This document shows, piece after piece, positions 54,125-63,589 of a stretch of 64,000 nucleotides of DNA. The stretch is from Ceratobasidium sp. AG-K (lineage: Eukaryota; Basidiomycota; Agaricomycetes; Cantharellales; Ceratobasidiaceae). Below the pieces are notes generated by a model. That model did no database searches and was not told where the DNA came from. It was given only the letters and a program-made list of their open reading frames with translations. How positions within the stretch are numbered: position 1 is the stretch's first letter; every line of letters begins with the position of its first letter. A program made the position numbers and the translations under genes. The DNA lies in contig JAWNGF010000007.1 of the NCBI GenBank assembly GCA_037039685.1, positions 1,860,001-1,924,000 of the forward strand, read 5' to 3'.

Positions 54125-55477
54125 ATGTCGAGAGCCCCATCACCTAGTCAAGAGGGATTTACCCAAATTTCAGCAACATCCGGACCCGATGTAGTTGCAC
54201 ATGCAATCAATGCCTTAATAGACGAAGTGCGAAAAATTAACGGTCATATTAATGCCTTAAATGGTATCACCTCTACCCTAGAACAGGGAATCGACAATAA
54301 CGTTGCCGATATCCTTGCAGTTCAAAATCAAACTGCACAAATTGCACCCCTTCACCAATTAATGAATGCAGTGTCTCAGTCACTTGCAAACCTGGGTGCA
54401 ACACCCTCCACCACCGCGTCAACAACCACCCCAGGATACAAACTCAAAATGCATCCCCCAGAAGAATTTTCTGGAGATGTAGACAAATTTGATGAGTTTA
54501 AGTCGCAATGTACTTTGTACATAAATCATACATCCCCACAAGCAACCACAGAACAAAAAATCACTTATATCATGGGTTATTGCAAGGGGCCTGCTTATGT
54601 ATGGATGCAACCTGGGATTGATGTAGACACGGCAAGAAGGGGAGCAACAAATTGGCTACACGACATGGATGAGTTCTGGAACGAAATGCAAGCTAGGTTT
54701 GGCAACGTTCACAAGATCGACCGATATAGACAACTATACAAGAAATTGATCCAGAAGAACTCTGTTCAAGATTGTCTACGAGACTTTGTTACTTATTCAT
54801 CGGTACTCGGATACACTGATCGAGTACTTCGTGATGATTTCTACGACGGTCTTAAAGATGAAATCAAGATGGCCATGGTGTCACAGAACTTTAAACCCCA
54901 TGAAGCAACAAGGACATTCAACCAAGTTCGCAAAAGAGCCCTGGAAATTGACTCCACAATGAATGCCATTAACGCACCAAAGAAATTGCAAAGCCCACAA
55001 ACCAGCATTTCGAAACAAACTACTTCCAAGACAACCACAAGCACTCCAAACGCTTCACTGGGTCAAAGATTCAATATAAACGATCGTGTCTTTATGTCAA
55101 AACCTACAGGGGGGGTGCAATACGGCAAAATCTCAAGCATTACCAGAAACGCCAAGGGCCGTTCAATTCCACAGATCTCCTGGGACGATGGGACAAAAGG
55201 AAACGTCCCTTTGGGAGCAATTCAAAAAGACACCCGAACCAGTACCTTCAACGCTCCTACCATTCAAACACCCAAATCATCCACTCCTGCTAAAGACCCT
55301 AATGCAATGGATATTGATGGAAAAGGAAAGGGACCAATGATATGCTTCACCTGCGGCGGCAAGGGACACTCAGCAAGAGTCTGTCCTTCCAAGAACACAG
55401 CCTCAGGGTTTGAAGCTCAGATTGAAGAAATCTCTTCAGACACCGAATCGGGAAAAGACGTCACCGAGGCTTATTAA
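54125..55477 (+). CDS. gag: Gag of element B
   Basis: 450 residues; its ATG is the first AUG of the predicted transcript. An N-terminal helical region is followed by the capsid domain (KLKMHPPEEFSGDVDKFDEF, QARFGNVHKIDRYRQLYKKL, LRDDFYDGLKDEIKMAM). A small predicted beta-rich segment lies at residues about 311-370 (INDRVFMSKPTGGVQYGK, IPQISWDDGTKGNVPLGAI) and looks like an SH3/Tudor-type barrel. A CCHC zinc knuckle (CFTCGGKGHSARVC, residues about 407-420) ends the protein with an acidic tail. It forms the particle that packages the RNA. The frame is intact. Pol follows in the -1 frame. Confidence 0.85.
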   Translation: MSRAPSPSQEGFTQISATSGPDVVAHAINALIDEVRKINGHINALNGITSTLEQGIDNNVADILAVQNQTAQIAPLHQLMNAVSQSLANLGATPSTTASTTTPGYKLKMHPPEEFSGDVDKFDEFKSQCTLYINHTSPQATTEQKITYIMGYCKGPAYVWMQPGIDVDTARRGATNWLHDMDEFWNEMQARFGNVHKIDRYRQLYKKLIQKNSVQDCLRDFVTYSSVLGYTDRVLRDDFYDGLKDEIKMAMVSQNFKPHEATRTFNQVRKRALEIDSTMNAINAPKKLQSPQTSISKQTTSKTTTSTPNASLGQRFNINDRVFMSKPTGGVQYGKISSITRNAKGRSIPQISWDDGTKGNVPLGAIQKDTRTSTFNAPTIQTPKSSTPAKDPNAMDIDGKGKGPMICFTCGGKGHSARVCPSKNTASGFEAQIEEISSDTESGKDVTEAY

Positions 55478-55496
55478 GGAGCCAAGTACTCGGTGA
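55450..55496 (+). promoter_or_regulatory. -1 ribosomal frameshift signal between gag and pol of element B
   Basis: GGGAAAA at 55450-55456 is in the gag phase as G GGA AAA. After a 4-base spacer, TCACCGAG (55461-55468) pairs perfectly with CTCGGTGA (55489-55496), with an optional inner GGC/GCC. The -1 frame is open from the heptamer straight into pol, and the gag stop lies within the loop. Confidence 0.75.
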
Positions 55497-55512
55497 TATA
55501 TTAGCTAGTAAT

Positions 55513-58500
55513 ATGGATGAACTAGAAATCATGTCAATATCAAATGAAAACCAATTATACCTTGATTTCACCGCTCATCCACTAGCTACGGCTCCTGGTT
55601 CTAAGTCAGTTAACAGATCAAAAAAATTCTCTGGACAAGCACTCCTTGATTGTGGCACAACCTCCTGTTTCATCAACCCTTCCCTAGCAAAAGAAGCAAA
55701 CCTTCCCCTTTTCCAACACAATAAACCAAAGACCCTGCGAGTTATAGACGGGCGAGAAGTTTCGTCTGGAAAAGTCACCCACTATACCAAGTTTAAACTT
55801 GTCATGGGAACACATTCCAGCAAAATAGAATGTCATGTCACAAACATTGGAAGACACCCCATCGTACTCGGGATGTCATGGCTCAAGAAACATAACCCAC
55901 AAATTAATTGGAAAAATAGGACAATTGCATACACAAGTGAATTCTGCTCAAGAAACTGCCTAGAAATCCCATCTACACTCCAAATTGCAGCCGAAACTAC
56001 TTTACCAGAGGAATACAAAGAGTTTGCAGATGTATTCGACGAGTCCAGATTAGAAGAACTCCCACCTCACAGGCCAACTGACATTACGCTCGATCTCCTG
56101 CCAGAAGCTAAACTAAAGCACGGCCCTATTTACAAAACATCCCCAGCTGAAGACAAAGAAATGAAGAAAGTACTAGAAACCCTTATCCGAAGGGGACACA
56201 TTCAGATTTCTAAGTCTCCTCTGGCTTCCCCGGTTCTATTTGTCAAAAAACCACATCCAGAAGATCCAAACAACCCAGAGTTACGCTTTTGCGTTGACTA
56301 CAGATATGTGAATTCGCTATGCAAATTCAACGCAAGTGGAATACCTCTACTGGACCAATGGTTAAGGGCCCTGGAAGGATTTGTCATTGGCACCACTCTG
56401 GACTTGGCACAGGGATTCCATCAAACTCGAATAGCAGCAGGCCATGAATGGAAAACGGCATTCAAAACTCAATACGGCATGTATGAGTGGAAAGTCATGC
56501 CCTTCGGTCTCAAAAACGCTCCATCAAGCTTCCAGTCCCTAATGAACTCTATATTCAGGGACATTATGGGGGTTTTCGTACTTGTATACATCGATGATAT
56601 CTTCGTTTTTTCTAAACGAGTCGAAGATCACCCAGGGCACGTGAAAGAGGTGCTAAGAAGACTAAGGGAGCACAAGTTGATTGCAAAATTGAGGAAATGC
56701 AAGTTCCACCAAACCAAACTGGACTGGGTAGGATTGGTCATTTCCAATAAAGGAATCGAAACGGATCAGGAAAAGGTCACGGCGGCTATGAATTGGAAGG
56801 CACCCAAGAATGTCAAACAAGTTCAAGAGTTCCTAGGATTCGTCAATTTCTATCGAAGATTCATTCAAGACTTTGCCGGCAAGGCCAGACCTCTATATAA
56901 CCTACTAAAGAAGGATCAAAAATGGCAGTGGACAAGCAAAGAACAAGAGGCCATGAATGCACTAAAAGAAGCTCTGAAGGTGGCACCTGTAATGATGCAG
57001 CCCGATCAAAATAAGGAATTTTTCCTTGAGACAGATGCGTTGGGATTTGCCACAGGAGCAGTTTTATCTCAGAAAGATGAAGAAGGGAAACTACACCCTG
57101 TAGCCTTTCTTTCTAAATCACTAAATCCGGCTGAACGAAACTACGACATTTTCGACAAAGAATTATTGGCAATCATTAGAGCCTTCAAAGAATGGCGGCA
57201 CTTACTTCAAGGCACAGAAAAAGCCATCCAAGTGATAACGGATCACAAAAATTTGGAATACTTCTCATCATCCAAGCAATTGAACCAACGCCAAATCCGC
57301 TGGATGAATTTCTTGGTGGACTTCAACTTCCAAATCTTGTACAGGCCAGGGAACCAAAACAAAAAAGCAGACATTCTCTCGAGGCGATATGACCTAGAAC
57401 CTTTGGGGGGGGTAGAGAACCAAGTTCTCCTCAAACCAGACATTTTTATTTCGGCTATTACCCCTGACCAGGAGATTAACGATCTAATCAGAGAAGCAAT
57501 CCTCGAAGATCCCAGATTAGAGGAAGCCCACAATAAGCTGAGAAACGGAGAAAAAGTCAAAGATTGGGAATACAGAGAAGGACTCCTAATGTTCAAAGGA
57601 AAGATCTTTGTCCCCAAGGATGAAACCGTCAGAAACCTGATATTGGAATCGCGCCATGACAATATTACAGCTGGGCATCCTGGACAAGCAAGAACATTGG
57701 AATTAGTCTCAAGAACTTACTACTGGCCAACCATGAAGAAATTTGTCAACTCTTATGTGTCACACTGCGAAACATGCATTCGAGTTAAACCATCGAACCA
57801 ACTCCCCACAGGACTACTGCGTCCTTTACATATTCCTGAGAGACCTTGGGAAGAGATCTCCTATGACATGATTGTAGGGCTCCCAGAATCAGAAGGATAT
57901 GACGCAATCTTGACAGTGGTAGATCGGTTCTCCAAGATGGCACACTATCTCCCTTGCAAATCAACGGCCACGGCAATAGACATAGCCAATATCTTCGTTG
58001 CAAACATTTGGAAACTTCACGGCACCCCAAAAGCAACAGTCTCAGATAGAGGATCCACTTTCAACTCAAAGTTCATTAGACATCTGTACAAACGGTTGGA
58101 CGTAAAACCTACCTTCAGCACAGCCTACCATCCAAGGACAGACGGACAGTCAGAACGGGCAAACCAAGTTGTTGAAATCTTTATCAGGGCTTTTGTCAAC
58201 CATAGGCAAAATGACTGGGTGGCCCTGCTCCCTATGGCAGAATTTGCTTACAACAATGGAATCCAAGCATCCACTGGCAAAACCCCTTTCCAAATCTGCC
58301 AGGGTTTCAACCCTAGAATGAACATCGGGGAAGAATCAGACTATACTGTTCCTGAAGCTGATGCCCATGCGGAATTCCTGTTGAAAGGATACGACGAAGT
58401 CAAAGCCGCCCTCATTCTAGCAAATCAGTCCTATAAACACTACTTTGATAAAGGAGCCAAAGAACCAGAAGAGATAAACCTGGGAGATAAAGTCTGGCTT

Positions 58501-58911
58501 AATCATCAGAACATTTCCACAGACAGACCCTCAGTAAAACTCTCCCACAAAATTTTAGGCCCTTACAAAGTAATGGAAAAAGTAGGGACTCATGCCTTTA
58601 GACTGGAATTACCAAAATCAATGAAGATTCATCCTGTCTTCCACGTCATGCTGCTCAAGAAATTCCACTCTGATCCCCACGGCCGCGAACCCGCTCAACC
58701 ACCCCCTATTGTCACACAAGAAGGAGAAGAAGAGTGGGAAGTCGAAGAGATCCTTAATTCCAAGAAAATTCGCCGTCAACTCCACTATTACGTCAAGTGG
58801 AAAGGATACTCTCATGCAGACAATTCTTGGCAATCAAAGGAAGACCTCAAGAACGCTCCTGAACTGGTTGATAAATTTCACAAACTTCACCCCACCGCGC
58901 CAGGCCCTTAG
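55513..58911 (+). CDS. pol: Pol of element B (protease, RT, RNase H, integrase, chromodomain)
   Basis: 1132 residues from the first ATG; as a Gag-Pol fusion it would start at the frameshift. The protease active site is LLDCGTTSCF (Asp about residue 46), where DSG or DTG is usual. The reverse transcriptase has ELRFCVDYRYVN, TLDLAQGFHQTRI, VMPFGLKNAPSSFQ and YIDDIFVFSK. RNase H has [27 protein letters not shown] and [11 protein letters not shown]. The integrase has a zinc domain (H-H, CETC) and a core with Asp in YDMIVGLP, Asp in VSDRGSTFN and Glu in GQSERANQ. A C-terminal chromodomain (WEVEEILNSKKIRRQLHYYV, KWKGY) would target chromatin. No stop or shift was seen. It ends 10 bp before the 3' LTR. 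Confidence 0.92.
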   Translation: MDELEIMSISNENQLYLDFTAHPLATAPGSKSVNRSKKFSGQALLDCGTTSCFINPSLAKEANLPLFQHNKPKTLRVIDGREVSSGKVTHYTKFKLVMGTHSSKIECHVTNIGRHPIVLGMSWLKKHNPQINWKNRTIAYTSEFCSRNCLEIPSTLQIAAETTLPEEYKEFADVFDESRLEELPPHRPTDITLDLLPEAKLKHGPIYKTSPAEDKEMKKVLETLIRRGHIQISKSPLASPVLFVKKPHPEDPNNPELRFCVDYRYVNSLCKFNASGIPLLDQWLRALEGFVIGTTLDLAQGFHQTRIAAGHEWKTAFKTQYGMYEWKVMPFGLKNAPSSFQSLMNSIFRDIMGVFVLVYIDDIFVFSKRVEDHPGHVKEVLRRLREHKLIAKLRKCKFHQTKLDWVGLVISNKGIETDQEKVTAAMNWKAPKNVKQVQEFLGFVNFYRRFIQDFAGKARPLYNLLKKDQKWQWTSKEQEAMNALKEALKVAPVMMQPDQNKEFFLETDALGFATGAVLSQKDEEGKLHPVAFLSKSLNPAERNYDIFDKELLAIIRAFKEWRHLLQGTEKAIQVITDHKNLEYFSSSKQLNQRQIRWMNFLVDFNFQILYRPGNQNKKADILSRRYDLEPLGGVENQVLLKPDIFISAITPDQEINDLIREAILEDPRLEEAHNKLRNGEKVKDWEYREGLLMFKGKIFVPKDETVRNLILESRHDNITAGHPGQARTLELVSRTYYWPTMKKFVNSYVSHCETCIRVKPSNQLPTGLLRPLHIPERPWEEISYDMIVGLPESEGYDAILTVVDRFSKMAHYLPCKSTATAIDIANIFVANIWKLHGTPKATVSDRGSTFNSKFIRHLYKRLDVKPTFSTAYHPRTDGQSERANQVVEIFIRAFVNHRQNDWVALLPMAEFAYNNGIQASTGKTPFQICQGFNPRMNIGEESDYTVPEADAHAEFLLKGYDEVKAALILANQSYKHYFDKGAKEPEEINLGDKVWLNHQNISTDRPSVKLSHKILGPYKVMEKVGTHAFRLELPKSMKIHPVFHVMLLKKFHSDPHGREPAQPPPIVTQEGEEEWEVEEILNSKKIRRQLHYYVKWKGYSHADNSWQSKEDLKNAPELVDKFHKLHPTAPGP

Positions 58912-58921
58912 GAGGGGGTAA
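58909..58921 (+). promoter_or_regulatory. Polypurine tract of element B
   Basis: AGGAGGGGG at 58911-58919 just before the 3' LTR overlaps the pol stop codon; it primes plus-strand synthesis. Confidence 0.7.
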
Positions 58922-59335
58922 TGTCATGAGCTGACTAAGCTCAGACATTTTATTCTGATTTTATATCTTTTTTTCCGAACACTTTCCTTTTTTGGTACAA
59001 ATGTCCTCTGGCGCTTAACTTGTATCATGTGATGTATTTGTCTTTTCATTTGATATTGGTGATGCTTCTGGAACTTCCAGAATGTTGAGTCATGTCTCTT
59101 ATCTCGCTTATCATCGGTTGTACTTGGCTTTCCCACACTGATAGATGATGACGTGGCATTGATCCCTCATGTATATAAACCCAGAGGTCAAGCCAGTTAA
59201 CGACAAGGCTTGACCTCCTCTCCACTAGGACTTGTTCAATCAATCCTCTTAACTATCACTAATCCTTGGGTTCTAAGACTTGTCTAAGTCGAACCCCTTA
59301 ACCTCTTATATACCTAATTGACCCAAGTCGGGACA
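58922..59335 (+). repeat. 3' LTR of element B
   Basis: 414 bp, TGTCATGAGC to GTCGGGACA. The three differences from the 5' LTR are all CpG to TpG in this copy. Followed by the target duplication AGGAG. Confidence 0.92.
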
Positions 59336-59847
59336 AGGAGGAACTTCAACAGCTTCCTCCCCATCGTCTCCCATTGGCTGTCCCGCCAGGTTGACGTGTC
59401 CGCTTCCGTCGGCGCCTTTTGACCAATTGATAGCGTTGAAGGGGGGATTGTCTCTTGGGTAAGTTTTTGCAGGGCCAGGTATTTGTTCAAACTCACATTC
59501 CGTTGGCCATCCTGACTCAAAGTCTGTGGCACATGGGCGCCACCACTTCCCCTCCTTGTCGCAATGTCCGCCATTGTTGAGGGCCAGGCGAGGGTCGTTT
59601 TCTTGCTTGAACCACTCATCTCCTTCCCATTTGAAACTGGTGTCCCGGTTCCAGGCATCCGCACTTTTGAGGATGACGTCATGGACGGTGAGCCCAATAC
59701 AACCCCGGCAGTGGTAGTACTTGCTGCAGCCAACGTCGGTGGGATCGGAAGGCCTGGATTTGGGGTGGCTGACCCAGAGGAGGGAGCTGAGGCAAGGGGT
59801 AATGAGGGACCTGCGCTGTCCGTCCCACTTGATTGTTGCTCACTCTC

Positions 59848-62800
59848 CTAGGGGGATATACCCCAACTGGACGCCAGGCTCAAGGGCCTCAGCGAGAGCC
59901 TTGGCCTTGTTGAGAGACCAGGGAGCAGTGTCCCAGTTGTTGACGGCAAACTCGCCTGGGCCGGCAAGCTTGAGGGCCTTTCCGTAGGCCCTAGCCTTCT
60001 TGTAGTCTGGGACCCGGGAGAAGGCAGAAGAGGTGGCAGTGCAAGAAGCAGGCATTGTTGGTGATAAAATTTTTCTTGGTGGGGAGTAGCATTTGGCGTT
60101 GAGCTAGTGGTAGTAGGCTGTAAAGCTGGAGTGATGATTTTTGCTGCTTTCCCCTTTGCCTTTTTGTACTCTGAGGAAGTGAAATTCGGAGGAAGTGGGC
60201 CAGTGGGAAAGTCCTTCTGGAATCTTCTCATGACATGAGTCAGTTCGGCAAAATTCTCTGCCAGTTCTTCTGTGTCTTCTAGAGGGCTATAGCCCTTCCA
60301 TCTGATGCGGTATTTCAGCCCATCAGGGTCCTGATGCCAATCTACAATCTTCTCTACTTCATATTCCTCTTCTCCTTCTTCAGTCACAATAGGAGGGGGT
60401 CGGGGCTGATTTTGTTGGAAGTCTAGATCTTCAGTATAGGGGGCCAACATATTTCCATGGAAGAAGTTGCGGATGCGCATGGATTTTGGAAGATCAAGTT
60501 GGTAGGCGTGTGAAGAGATTTGTTTTTTCACAATAAAGGGACCTGTCTTTTTGTCATCAAGCTTCTTGCTTGGGCGTCTTGTGGTGATGTTGGTAGTCAA
60601 GAGCCAGACATTGTCTCCTTCCTTGTACTGTACTTTTGGGGTTTCTTCCTTTGATTGATGATATTCCATCAGAGCCTCTGTTTCTTCCCATACAGCCTCC
60701 ATGTTCTTTGTCCACTTGTCTCCTTCCGGGGATCGAGTAACATAGTCCTCAATAGACCATTTGGGGGTCATGCCATAGATGACTTCAAAGGGGGATTTGT
60801 TTGTGACTCGATTTTTGTGGTTGTTGTGGCAGAATTCCGCAATGGGTAACCATTTTGCCCATTCGTCCTGCTTGTGATTTCCAAAGATGGGTATCCATCC
60901 CTCAAGCCATTGGTTTGTTCTTTCCACCAAGCCATCTGTTTCAGGGTGGAAGGCAGTGGAGAATGTCCCCTGGATTCCTAGTTGCTTGTAGACTGCTTCT
61001 AAGAAGTGTGATTTGAAGGTGGGTCCTCTATCTGAGACAGTGGTTTTGGGGAAGCCATGAAGGCGCCATACTTCCTTCACAAAAATATCAGCAAGTTCTT
61101 CTGAGTTTGTGGATTCCTTGCAGGGGATGAAGTGTGCCATTCTGGAAAAGCGGTCCATCACAACAAAGACACTGTCAAACCTTTGTGATTTTGGTAATTT
61201 CACTATGAAATCATATGCGAGATTTTCCCAAGGTTTCTCCGGAATGGGCAAGGGTTTGAGTGGTAGGTGTCCTTTGCTTGCCTTCCCCCTTTGGCACGCT
61301 TCGCAACTGTCAACATATTTGTTGACTTGTGCTTTCATGCCTGCCCAGTAGTAGTTTCTAGCAATGAGTTCTAGAGTTCTGGCTTGGCCTTGGTGACCTG
61401 CAATGGGCGAGTCATGGTAGAGTCTGAGAAGCTTCAGTTTGATGTCTTTTTCATCTGGCACTACAATTCTGCCTTGGTGCCAAAGGAGGTCTTCACTCAT
61501 TTTGTAGTCCTTGAATTGTTTCTTCACAGAGGGCAGTAGGTCCTCCTTTCCCTTGGTACTTTTGATCAAGGTCTCCAGGGTTTCATCCTCTTCCAGAGCT
61601 TCTTTGATCTCTGCAATAATGTTGTCACTCATCAGGGCAGAGAATCCTTTGAAGTTTTTGGCGGAGATCATCACTTGTTCTGCCAAGGCAATATTGTTGT
61701 GAGCGCTTCTCCTAGAGAGGATGTCTGGTTTCTCTGACATTTTGCCGGGTCTATAATGGATTTCAAAGTTGTAGCTTGCCAGCATGAGGAGCCATCTGTT
61801 GTGTCGTCAGTTGGAGGTGCTGGCCTTCTGCCAGTAAGTAAGGTTTTTGTGATCTGTGTAGATCACTATTGGTTCCTTTGTTCCTTCAAGGTGGATGCGC
61901 CAATGTTGTAAAGCTTCTATGATGGCAAGGAGCTCCTTGTCATGTGTATCGTAATTCAATTCCACTTCTTTGAAACTCTTTGAGAGAAACCCTACTGGGT
62001 GTAAGTATCTGTCCTTTTGTTGCTGGCTGAGAATGGCACCCATTGCCACTCCTGAGGCGTCTGTTTTAACCAAGTACTGCTTTGATTCATCAGGATGTGC
62101 AAGCACTGGTTCCCTTGAAATGACGTCTTTCAGGGAGTCAAAGGCTTCCTGGTGTTCTGAGTTCCATTCCCATTTCCTGTCCTTTCTTGTCAATTGAGTC
62201 AAGGGTTTGATGATCAAGGAGAAGGCAACCATGAATCTCCTATAGAAGTTGCAGAACCCAATGAACACCTGTAGTTGTTTCACAGTTTTGGGAGTGGGCC
62301 ATTCTTCGATAGTCTTGATCTTGTCTTTGTTCATGGAAATGCCGTCCTCGTTGACAACAAAACTGACCCAGTTGGCTTTCTTTCCATAGAAGGTACATTT
62401 CTTCAGATTTCTAAAGAGGTTGTTCTTCCTCAATCATTGCAAGACTTCTTTGATATCTATGGTGTGTTGATCTCTTCCTTGAGAAATAATAAGGATGTCA
62501 TCAATGTAGATCACAATCTTCACACCAATCATGTCCCTGAAGATGTGATCCATCATTCTTTGGAAGGTAGATGGTGCATTCTTGAGACCAAAGGCCATCA
62601 CGGTGTATTCAAACAGTCCTTCTGAGGTGATAAATGCCATCTTCCATTTGTCTCCTTCTCTGATTCTGACATTCCAAAAGCTGTTCTTCAGATCAAGTGA
62701 AGTGATGAAAAGTTCTTCCTTTGAACTTTCCCCACTCTTCTTGAATATCTCTAGTAGCTGTTCAAGAAGCGGAATAGGGTAGCGGTCCGGGATGGTTTCT

Positions 62801-63495
62801 TTGTTTGCACCTCTGTAGTCAATGACAGGACGTAGATCAGGGATGGTTTGTCCTTCCTGCAGGGCCTTTTTGACAAAAAAAAGGCTTGCAGCTAGGGGAG
62901 ATTTGCTGGGTCTGATGTGTCCCAACCGGAGTTTGTTCTCAATGTATTCCTTTGTTGCTTCTCTTTCCCTTGGTGACAGAGGGTAGGCCTTTCTTGGTTT
63001 TGGAAGCCGATTGTTGTCATAGAAGTCGATTCTACAATCCCATTCTCTGTGTTCAGGCAATTTGTTGTATTTTTCTTTGTCAAAGACGTCCTTGAATTCT
63101 TCAAGTTCTTCTGGTAGCTCCTGAAGTAGTCCTGCCTTGGCGATAAGGGGATCTTCCTTTTTCCATTTGATAGCAAAGGGGGACCAGGATATCTCAGGAT
63201 TGGTCTCCTTCAGGCATGGCATTCCTAAAATCATGGGTTGTGTGCTGGTGTTCATGACATAGAATTTTTGGTAGAAAGTTCTTCCTTCGAGATCGAATTT
63301 CAGCTTGCACCTGAACCGGATCTCATCTTTTTGTGTTTTTCCATCAATGGTTTCAATGCTTCTGGGGCTTTGTAATTTGGTCAAAGGGATATTGTTTTTC
63401 TTGGCAAAGTTCAGGTCGATGAAATTTCTAGACAAGCCGGAGTCAATGAGAGTTGAGATTTTTTCCGTGATTCCCTCTGCTGTTGTGTATACCAT
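59848..63495 (-). pseudogene. pol of A2 (two in-frame TGA codons)
   Basis: Minus strand in one frame, interrupted at 62434-62436 (VLQ*LRKNN) and near 61808 (STSN*RHNRW), both TGA and both readable as CGA to TGA. Protease STLIDSGLSRNFI; reverse transcriptase with VIDYRGANKETIPDRYPIPL, MAFGLKNAPSTFQRMMDHI and YIDDILIISQG; RNase H with VKTDASGVAMGAILSQQ and ELNYDTHDKELLAI; integrase with YHDSPIAGHQGQARTLELI, YDFIVKLPKSQRFDSVFVVM and VSDRGPTFKS; chromodomain with YEVEKIVDWHQDPDGLKYRI and RWKGYSPLED. The last about 70 codons overlap ORF3 in another frame. About 95% like A1 where both are present. Confidence 0.8.
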
Positions 63496-63589
63496 GGGAG
63501 TTTCATTTGTAGCCTTGCAATACTATACATTTTGCAGAGAGGATATTGGGGCATTCTCACAGACGGTGGAGAGATGCCCGTCTAGTTTT

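Larger units (their letters stand above)
52389..59335 (+). mobile_element. Complete Ty3-type chromovirus-like retrotransposon B
   Basis: 6947 bp. Two 414-bp LTRs (52389-52802, 58922-59335) differ at three positions, and identical AGGAG duplications lie on both sides (52384-52388, 59336-59340). Gag and pol are open. Pol has protease, reverse transcriptase, RNase H, integrase and chromodomain. Primer site and polypurine tract are present. It appears young and possibly active. It lies inside ORF3 of A2. Confidence 0.92.
51919..60055 (-). pseudogene. A2 ORF3 between pol and 3' LTR, unknown family
   Basis: Joining minus strand 60055-59336 with 52383-51919 (counting the 5-bp target duplication once) gives one frame of 394 codons broken only by a TGA at 59842-59840 (GE*ATIKWDG, readable as CGA to TGA). 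The N-terminal part has YGKALKLAGPGEFAVNNWDT; it overlaps the end of pol in another frame. The middle has VGCSKYYHCRGCIGLT, then WEGDEWFKQENDPRLALNNG, GHCDKEGKWWRPC and a later PTECEF: a Cys/His/Trp-rich, possibly metal-binding block. The C-terminal 130 residues are helical and charged (WSRREAAELEWLREQHQEE). I do not recognise the family. Element B sits inside it. Confidence 0.6.
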
